From contig OX442420.1 in assembly GCA_949361645.1 (NCBI GenBank), positions 4,633,882 through 4,697,881 of the forward strand: DNA of 64,000 nucleotides. Direction: 5' to 3'. Positions within the stretch are counted from its first letter, which is position 1. Every line of letters begins with the position of its first letter. Shown in pieces: positions 56,575 through 64,000 of the stretch. Origin of the DNA: Spongilla lacustris (Eukaryota; Porifera; Demospongiae; Spongillida; Spongillidae). The translations under genes were made by a program, and so were the position numbers. The notes under the pieces are model-generated. The model was not told where the DNA came from and searched no databases. It worked only from the letters and a program-made list of their open reading frames with translations.

Positions 56575-57440
56575 GAATGGAATATCATAGCCAAAAAGTA
56601 CAGCAGCACTGCAGGGTGTGTGGGAAATTGATGGTTGTTCGAGGGAAAGCAGTTTAAACCATATACAGATGCCAGGAAAGTTGCACAACAGCTGCATGCA
56701 GGATGCCTTTGGCATTACTATTGATGCTGAAGACGATTCAACCACTTTTCCATCTTGCTTCTGCATGCAGTTGCTGCAAGTGTACAATGGTTTTAAAAAA
56801 TCACCGCAGCAGCTCAATTAAGGTTCCACTGTCCCACTCCAACGGAGCAACCATAGTAATGAGAATTGCATGGTATGAAAAAGTACTTATGTACATGTAC
56901 AATGTATGCTTGCTCACAGGCATGTGAGCATCAGTTTTAAGAGGCTGACTGAGAACAGGTGAAAGGCCAAAAATAGTGCAACATACTGGAGGGCATCATT
57001 CCCAATATGCAAACCATCTTATGAAGGCACCTCACCATGCACTTTCATGCAATGCTCCTGGAATCAATTAAGCCTCCTCCAGTATCTGACACTAACAACT
57101 TGTCAGTTGGATCATCTCAGGTGTCCACTGTGCTTAGAGATTCTTGACCAGCCTCTGGAGTTGACATGAAATTCAATAGTGCCAAGTGTCTCTAAGCTTG
57201 GCTAGTACAATCTGCAAAAGGTAGTTCAATGTCCACTTGCACCATGCATCTCATATTAAAACAGCACCCATACTGAACCTATTAAGTGATGTTGTGATGG
57301 TTCACTATGTCCTGTGTTCCAGAGATATAAAACTGACACAAGGAGTGCATCTCTGATTCTCCCAAGAGCAGCTTCCTTAAGTCCAGAGCAGCCAGTTGTG
57401 AAATTCTCTATTGGAGGAGCAGTCAAGTTGCCTCATAAAA
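56575..57440 (+). pseudogene. RAG1-N-terminal-like zinc module plus RING, decayed
   Basis: The plus strand carries, in order and across several frames: HCRVCGKLM (Cys at 56,610), DAFGITIDAEDD and PSCFCMQ (56,702-56,770), a possible HSNENC motif near 56,845, a GERPKIVQHTGGHHSQYA linker, then a RING start RCPLCLEILDQPLELT at 57,119. After that come a CPL..C pair and LNLLSDVVMVHYV (about 57,276). The same CRVCG start occurs at 53,764-54,060, and the same RING plus LLSDV..H.V at 18,597-19,104. In RAG1 the zinc module recruits partners and the RING is a ubiquitin ligase. Stops (after the RING start) and frameshifts make this a pseudogene or a set of poorly resolved exons. No DDE core follows. Confidence 0.55.
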
Positions 57441-57504
57441 CCATATAATTATAATTAATTCTTTCAACACAGCCACAAACCTTTGTACATGATACCAATG
57501 GTGA

Positions 57505-57712
<208 letters not shown>

Positions 57713-57739
57713 CTTGCCCATCCAAAAAATAATAATAAC

Positions 57740-58180
57740 CTGTTGCCCAACAACATGGAGATGGTGGATATGGAGGACCCCATGGATGTAGAAGGACCAG
57801 CTCCAAATGATACCAACTCAGGGAAACTTGGGGTGAACCCTGGCTGATGGCTCCTGGGGACCAATCCTCCAAAAAGGTTGGGCCACTACAATGGACCAAG
57901 CTCTGCTTGACTATGACATGGGGGATACCTCCCTCCCTCAGAACTGACCTCTGCCACGCCCATGGAGGTAGTCAAGACTCCCTGGGCGTGATAAGCACAG
58001 CAACACTACAATTGCAATTCCCATCTCCCAGGTATGTGTATGGCATGGCTAAAATTAATTCTTCATTAATTCCTTGTGCACCATGGGTGTGCTACCAGGA
58101 CTTCACGTTTAATAAGTATCGACCCTCAGAACCTTGCTGCTATTCCCATCCGAGTGAAGAGACCCAGAACGAAACCGCGT
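57740..58180 (+). other. Acidic exon-like frame, unassigned
   Basis: After the CT tract, a frame from about 57,751 reads NNMEMVDMEDPMDVEGPAPN and stops at 57,846. A second frame to about 58,182 is open. The composition is coding-like and the CT tract could serve as a polypyrimidine tract, but I cannot name a family. Confidence 0.25.
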
Positions 58181-58189
58181 GATTAAACC

Positions 58190-59065
58190 CCGCTTAAGAA
58201 CGATTTGTAGCAACGAAAAAAATGATCTCCGCGGCATGGCTGTACGATAAACAAATAGCTCTATCTATCCACTAAAGAGTTTGATATGTTTTAATCGCGT
58301 AAAAACTTGCGTTTTGACAGTAGCGCTTGACTTGTATTTGAGGTCGCGTCATGTTCTACCAGAGCCCGTCCGATTAGGAGCAAATTTCTCTGCACGTGAA
58401 TAACTGTAGTATACATGAACTTTACCATCGATACACAAGTCAATGGGGTTAACATCTATGGCCTTTGTTTGAACTGTAACCCAGTACTTATTAAGAAAAT
58501 GTTTATCAAAGAAACCCTACCGTTGCTATGGTATGTTGCTATGTAATGACATAATCATTTCAAAATTTCTGGGCGTAGGACTTTCTTTCCATGATTTGAA
58601 TGGCCGCAAACAGCCGTGCCCTATCGTCGGTGGGCCTGGCGCTTTTGCGCCAGCTGCGCCCCGGTTAACCTGGCGCTGTTTGTACGTAATCATTATAAAC
58701 CGGATGCAACTACGTACAACTAAGCTTCGTTTGCACTCGTACGGTGTTGATAGAAGTGTGCCTTCTTTTATTCTACGTCCAGAGCAGTAATATGTTAGCG
58801 ATCGCGTGCATGTAGGAGGCCGATTCTATAAGTATTGCCGTTTGAAGGGCGTCACCTCATGAATGTATTAGGCACGAACATGAATAAACTATAATACACA
58901 AACAATATCTAAGCCAAGATGAGGTAATAGCCCAGTTTAGATAGTGCGAGGTAGTGACAACTTCAGCCATCAGTGACTACATGTATGGGGAAAAAATGGA
59001 GAACAAATAAACAGAGGGTGTGCACATCCAACTTTTAGTTTATAGTAAGTACCACGCCTGGTAAT
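58190..59065. other. Repeat fragments, no gene
   Basis: Contains the GATTTGAATGGCCGCAAAC block (58,581) shared with 43,680 and a perfect short hairpin CTGGCGCTTTTGCGCCAG at about 58,638. Nothing else is supported. Confidence 0.45.
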
Positions 59066-59069
59066 GTAG

Positions 59070-59215
59070 GCACATAGCACACATACATGTAACACACAGG
59101 CACATAGCACACAGCACAGGCACATAGCATACAGGCACATAGCACCAGGCACATAACACAGGCACATAGCACATAGGCACAGCACATAGGCACAACACAC
59201 AGGCACATAGCAATG
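59070..59215 (+). repeat. Degenerate GGCACATAGCACA tandem repeat
   Basis: About a dozen 11-20-bp units based on CACAGGCACATAGCA. Confidence 0.9.
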
Positions 59216-59439
59216 GCCCCTTGCCCCTCCCCCAAACCTCCTCAGCTTTCTGATGTGACATATCTGAAGTTCACCACTGTGTTCCTTATGATGTGCAGAA
59301 GGGGTGTGCCTGGGGTTGGGGACATGTAAAGGGGTGGATAGTGCATTTGTACATTGCATTGGAGTGTTTATTGTGTGCACACACAGGTGAGGGACATAGT
59401 GTTGTGTGCTGGGAAGTGTTATGCAAATCACAAGAAAGC

Positions 59440-60990
59440 AACAGAGTGTTGTGTGCACACACACAAGGTACACACATAGGAGGAAAGAGTGTTGTGAGTG
59501 GAGGTGTGGTGGGTGTTATGTGCACACACATAGGAGGGAAGTGTTGTGTGTGTGGAATGGGTGTTGTGTGCACACACAACGTACACACAGGAGGGGAGTG
59601 TTGTGTGTGGAGGTGTGGAGTAGGTATTGTGTGCACACACAAAGAGTGTTGAGTGCAGAGGGGGTGTTGTGTGCACACATAAGGTACACACATAGGAGGA
59701 ATGAGTGTTGTGAGTGGAGGTGTGGAGCGGGTATTGTGTGCACACACACAAGGTACACACATAGGAGGGGAGAGTTGTGTGTGGAGGTGTGTACTGGGTG
59801 TTGTGTGCACACACAAAGAGTGTTGAGTGCGGAGGGGGTATTGTGTGCACACATGGGAGGGAAGAGTGTTGTGTGTGGAGTGGGTGTTGTGTGCACACAC
59901 AAGGTACACACATAAGGGGGAAGAGTGCTGTGAGTGTGGAGTGGGTGTTGTGTGCACACACAAGGTACACACATGGGAGGGAAGAGTGTTGTGTGTGGAG
60001 TGGGTGTTGTGTGCACACACAAGGTACACACATAAGGGGGAAGAGTGCTGTGAGTGTGGAGTGGGTGTTGTGTGCACACACAAGGTACACACATGGGAGG
60101 GAAGAGTGTTGTGTGTGGAGTGGGTGTTGTGTGCACACACAAGGTACACACATAAGGGGGAAGAGTGCTGTGAGTGTGGAGTGGGTGTTGTGTGCACACA
60201 CAAGGTACACACATGGGAGGGAAGAGTGTTGTGTGTGGAGTGGGTGTTGTGTGCACACACAAGGTACACACATAAGGGGGAAGAGTGCTGTGAGTGTGGA
60301 GTGGGTGTTGTGTGCACACACAAGGTACACACATGGGAGGGAAGAGTGTTGTGTGTGGAGTGGGTGTTGTGTGCACACACAAGGTACACACATAAGGGGG
60401 AAGAGTGCTGTGAGTGTGGAGTGGGTGTTGTGTGCACACACAAGGTACACACATGGGAGGGAAGAGTGTTGTGTGTGGAGTGGGTGTTGTGTGCACACAC
60501 AAGGTACACACATAAGGGGGAAGAGTGCTGTGAGTGTGGAGTGGGTGTTGTGTGCACACACAAGGTACACACATGGGAGGGAAGAGTGTTGTGTGTGGAG
60601 TGGGTGTTGTGTGCACACACAAGGTACACACATAAGGGGGAAGAGTGCTGTGAGTGTGGAGTGGGTGTTGTGTGCACACACAAGGTACACACATAGGAGG
60701 GAAGAGTGCTGTGAGTGTGGAGTGGGTGTTGTGTGCACACACAAGGTACACACATAGGAGGGAAGAGTGCTGTGAGTGTGGAGTGGGTGTTGTGTGCACA
60801 CACAAGGTACACACATAGGAGGGAAGAGTGCTGTGAGTGTGGAGTGGGTGTTGTGTGCACACACAAGGTACACACATAGGAGGGAAGAGTGCTGTGTGTG
60901 TGGAGTGGGTGTTGTGTGCACACACATAGGAGGGAAAATTGTTGTGTGTGGAGTGTGTTTTGTGTGCACACACAAGGGAGGGAAGAGTAT
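59440..60990 (+). repeat. Minisatellite with a perfect 120-bp higher-order unit
   Basis: Monomers of about 60 bp share GTTGTGTGCACACACAAGGT then ACACACATGGGAGGGAAGAG or ACACACATAAGGGGGAAGAG. From about 59,850 to 60,690 they alternate as A-B pairs, giving a 120-bp higher-order repeat that is identical line for line from 59,941 through 60,541. Monomer B-like units with a different variant follow to 60,900. Frames of 300-570 codons are open on both strands because 120 is divisible by three and the repeat is homogeneous; they are not credible genes. Confidence 0.97.
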
Positions 60991-61054
60991 TGACACACAA
61001 GTAAAGGGGTGTGCAGTGGACCTACTCACACCCCTACCCATGTGAGTACACACA

Positions 61055-61165
61055 ATATGTGTGCACACAACACTCTACACCATGAGTGTGCACACAACAC
61101 TCTACCATGAGTGAGCACAGAACACTCTTCCATAGGTGTGCACACACAACACTCTTCCATGTCAT
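61055..61165 (-). repeat. Inverted outliers of the 120-bp array
   Basis: Three copies of a GTGTGCACACAACACTCT-type unit, in the opposite orientation to the main array, sit just after it. Confidence 0.75.
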
Positions 61166-61800
61166 GTCCTCACCACACTTTTATTTATTTCAAACCATTC
61201 TTCCTACATAACATTCTTACCACCTGCCCTTGTCTCTTCATCCACACCCTTCTCAATGCCCCATGCCATAAACGCGCTATAACAAAAAGAGCTAGAAACA
61301 ACAGATGTGCTGTAAAAAAAGTCACAACACGGTAGGGATACAAACAGAACATACATGCAAGCAAAACTATACAAAATGCATATGCGCAAGCTACACACCT
61401 CACAAACAAAGAGAGTATCACAAAAACTGTTACCTTACCGTTTGTAGGTAGACATTAGCGATGACCCGACCACGATTCGTGTATGGAACGGCTTCGTGTC
61501 TTCAAGTTTCTAGAATACATCGTGCTTCACTTTTTGAGTCTAGAGAAATATGGCAGCGATCCTTTTTGGTCTTAGAAATCGGTAAAAAAAACGAAACACT
61601 ACGCGATCGCACGAAGTAAACTTGATTGACAGACGCACAATTTTTGAATAAATCTGGTTATATACGTTGCACGCGTTACGCAATGAATAATTTGGTCATT
61701 TATCGCTTAAGGCACGCGAGTCATTATTGCACTCGATCGAGTCACGCGCGAGTCGAGCGCGAACTTGTGGGTGGACGGCACTGTAAAGGGCATCAGTGAG
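61166..61800. other. No gene recognised
   Basis: Open frames near 61,185-61,421 are hydrophobic or low-complexity and lack recognisable motifs. Confidence 0.4.
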
Positions 61801-61912
61801 TTTGTGTGTGTGTGTGTGTATGTGTGTGTGCGTGTGTGTGCGTGTGTGTATGTGTGTGCGCGTGTGTGTATGTGTGTGTGTGCATGTGTGTGCGTGTGCG
61901 TGTGTGTGTGAG
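61801..61912. repeat. (GT)n / GCGT microsatellite
   Basis: GT tract with regular GCGTG and TATG interruptions. Confidence 0.95.
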
Positions 61913-63124
61913 CACAAATAGGACGGAATAGTTAAAATGTTATGTTTTCTTGCACTGTCTCTGTAGTTACAGTACATGTACACAATATGAAAAATTCATT
62001 TCAGAACATGACATGATGGTACATGTATGTACTCTGGGGTGGGTTTCGGAATATATAAATGTATACACAAATGTACATGTAAATATAGGGGGTGGGCAAA
62101 AATGAAAATCTTCTGTACCAAATGGCATGCCATGCAGTTTCAGATAAACCAGGGGGTGGGTTTGTCAAATTAAGGGCAAACCAAGGGGTGGATAGGAGGT
62201 GGATAAGGTAAAATCCCTGACCACTATCAGGTGAGGAGGGGCTACAGTTCAGGGAACACACCATTCCTTCCACTAATCCTGAGCACTCCTAATACTACCA
62301 GTCCAAACTGAATGTGGCTCAGCTCCAGGCTCTGGGCACACCCTCCTCCAGTCAAAAACACCTCAGACCAAATCCAGCACTTTGCTTTCTCAAGTGAGTG
62401 AGCACGTCTAAAATCTGTAGCTTGCTATTACTGCACACTGTGTTAGGGTTGGGTGTGTACATGTATGTGTATTGTACTTGCACTATACTACAGTAAATAT
62501 ACATGTGGGTCAATCCACATCAAAATTGACCAAAGTTGGACGCATAGCTTTAGATTTTGTTGCAACTTTTCATATTTTCCTGTCCTAATATGAAAGTAAC
62601 TTTGGTGAAAAAAAAGTTCAAAATCTCTATTGGTTTACGAAATACATCTCATGAATAATGAATTTTTCAACAACATTTTTGCTTCTTTGCTGAGTCCTTA
62701 CTTTGCTCTTACAGATGTTGCAGGGTTATATTTGGTATCACATCGATGCTCTTTCTATGCACAATCAAATTATAGTGTTTATTTATCATAGAGATTAAAG
62801 GGTTAAAAACAAAATGTATTTATAACACGCATTGGTCACTTGCAGATTGAAACTCTACCATTTTTTTAAACAAAATCAAAGCCACTCATTGACTTGGTGT
62901 TTTTTTTCGAAATAAAAAGTCTGAGTATCAGATATCTCTGAGAACCACATTCAGTTAAATGTCAGGACGCCATTTTTATGCTTTTTAGACGTGAGTGGTG
63001 TTTACAGAAGTCACAAGTGGTATTATGTAATATTTGGTGCACATATGTAAACTGTGGTTGGCATGACTCAGCACATATCAGGACACTCCCCCTTACATTT
63101 TTATCGGCATTCACGCTTTGAAAG
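61913..63124. other. AT-rich DNA, no gene recognised
   Basis: No motif-bearing frame is found. A CACAT-rich segment and several short A/T runs are present. Confidence 0.4.
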
Positions 63125-63131
63125 GTATTAT

Positions 63132-63966
63132 CAGAGATAGTATAGAGAGGGATTGGAAACTCATTAATCAACACCAATCAACATGGACAATCCTAGGAAT
63201 ACACACTATGGCTTCCAGAGGCGTAGAGGGGTTTTTATGGTGCCTGATTTGCAAATGTCGATTAAACACAATACACGAAATGGTACACAGATAGTGAGAT
63301 CGCCTGGAGTTACAGATAGGTTCACAAGGTGCCGCGAAACAGATACAACTAAGCTACGTAGTTGTGCCTTTTACCTTTTCGCGTTCTTAATTGAACACAT
63401 GCCCGACCCAAAGAACGGTCCTGTGAGGGAAAATATAAATAAAAAATTTATCTTCGACTACAACAGGCATTTTCTGTTTTAGCTGGCCCCTTAGAAATGC
63501 TATACGTTCTTTCTTGACAGTACCACTGTTGGACAAACAAGGGGTATCCCTGTTACTGCCACATTGTCATCAAACCGTTTCAGGACATAAAACTGTTACA
63601 GTCGATTAGTACAACCCATTTGTACTAACGAGACGTTATTAGTTACCTTATGGCACGTAACCTGCACATGAAACAGTCGCACACAAAAATTTGGTCACGG
63701 CAAGTCTCTTTTTCACAGAAAAACAACGAATTAAACTCCTGACACCAGATGTTTTAAACGATCAAAAGGTAGATAGTGATACTAGATATTCAAAATCCAA
63801 CACAAACTCACCAAGAAACGGCCACAGCGCTCGCTACTAAAGTTTAAAGCCTCCCCCCGACACCTTTTACGAGGTGAGATTCTCACATTTCGGATTGTCC
63901 ACGCGGAATGTATGGGACTCTATGGCTCACGTGATTAGTTTCCAATCCCTCTCTATACTATCTCTG
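63132..63966 (+). mobile_element. 835-bp TIR element with 7-bp target duplication
   Basis: The ends are a perfect 30-bp inverted repeat (CAGAGATAGTATAGAGAGGG plus ATTGGAAACT) at 63,132-63,161 and 63,937-63,966. GTATTAT lies immediately outside both ends (63,125-63,131 and 63,967-63,973), as expected of a target-site duplication. Identical ends indicate recent movement. The superfamily is unclear: CAGAG ends with a 7-bp duplication do not fit a standard class cleanly, and an 8-bp hAT-type duplication would need one mismatch. Confidence 0.85.
63183..63482 (+). CDS. 99-aa protein inside the 835-bp element, unknown
   Basis: The ATG is 22 bp inside the left terminal repeat and the frame runs 99 codons to TAG. 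The protein is basic, with FQRRRGVFM near the start and a short hydrophobic patch (CAFYLFAFLIEHM) near residues 65-80. It has no zinc finger or DDE signature and no low-complexity bias, and does not come from a simple repeat. It is the only substantial frame in the element. It may be the remnant of a longer transposase (for example a DNA-binding start), a first exon, or chance. I do not recognise it. Confidence 0.35.
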   Translation: MDNPRNTHYGFQRRRGVFMVPDLQMSIKHNTRNGTQIVRSPGVTDRFTRCRETDTTKLRSCAFYLFAFLIEHMPDPKNGPVRENINKKFIFDYNRHFLF

Positions 63967-64000
63967 GTATTATTTGGAGTACGTGTTGCGTTTTGTACGT

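Noticed and set aside
59286..61068. Very long open frames (up to ~570 codons) on both strands
   Set aside because: They are produced by a homogeneous 120-bp repeat whose length is divisible by three; several frames on both strands are equally open and the protein is only the repeat.

Overview
This is a eukaryotic (metazoan) window. It has no operons, ribosome-binding sites or dense bacterial-style coding. Instead it holds long microsatellites, large minisatellites, nested inverted repeats and many broken transposable elements. One long intact reading frame stands out, and one multi-exon host-type gene survives only as scattered exon fossils. The mixture (CA/GT and ACATGT-rich DNA, DUF7869-type proteins, RAG1-N-terminal-like zinc/RING fragments, hAT, Ty3/Gypsy and TTAA elements) suits an invertebrate, perhaps a sponge or cnidarian. 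I cannot fix the species from sequence alone.

Layout. 1-2.4 kb: little beyond a CA repeat. 2.42-9.12 kb: an element of about 6.7 kb with inverted arms of about 0.7 kb that begin GGGACGGAATCGCCC and are flanked by TA-rich DNA. Its inner 3.3 kb (5.08-8.46) recurs inverted at 23.09-26.33. 9.16-15.49 kb: a large palindrome centred near 12.44 kb, itself built of repeated units. 15.58-16.29 kb: a detached copy of the 5' end of the DUF7869 element. 17.67-18.59 kb: a non-autonomous hAT-like element that interrupts a RING-type fragment (18.60-19.10). 21.2-23.1 kb: Gypsy gag (+) and RNase H (-) debris.

27.38-41.74 kb is the core. It has an intact 892-aa DUF7869/C2H2 protein gene (27,943-30,621), a 71-bp minisatellite, a second palindrome of the same family as the one at 9-15 kb, a 48-bp minisatellite, and an inverted copy of the gene's 5' end. 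Together these could form one giant long-terminal-inverted-repeat element of about 14.4 kb.

42-46 kb: a second inverted gag copy, a hAT transposase C-terminal tail with its terminal repeat, and another 5' remnant of the DUF7869 element. 46.58-51.6 kb: collinear, degenerate exons of an RNF113A/Cwc24-like gene, with (CCCT)n and a 2-kb 19-bp minisatellite in its introns. 52.45-53.08 kb: a TTAA-flanked MITE whose empty site is also present in the window. 53.76-54.06 and 56.58-57.44 kb: two more RAG1-N-terminal-like fragments. 59.4-61.0 kb: an almost perfect 120-bp higher-order repeat. 63.13-63.97 kb: an 835-bp element with perfect 30-bp terminal inverted repeats, a 7-bp target duplication and a 99-codon frame.

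The genes do not form a pathway. The window is best read as a transposon graveyard around one apparently intact transposon-type gene. All family names come from motif recognition by eye, and no database search was possible.
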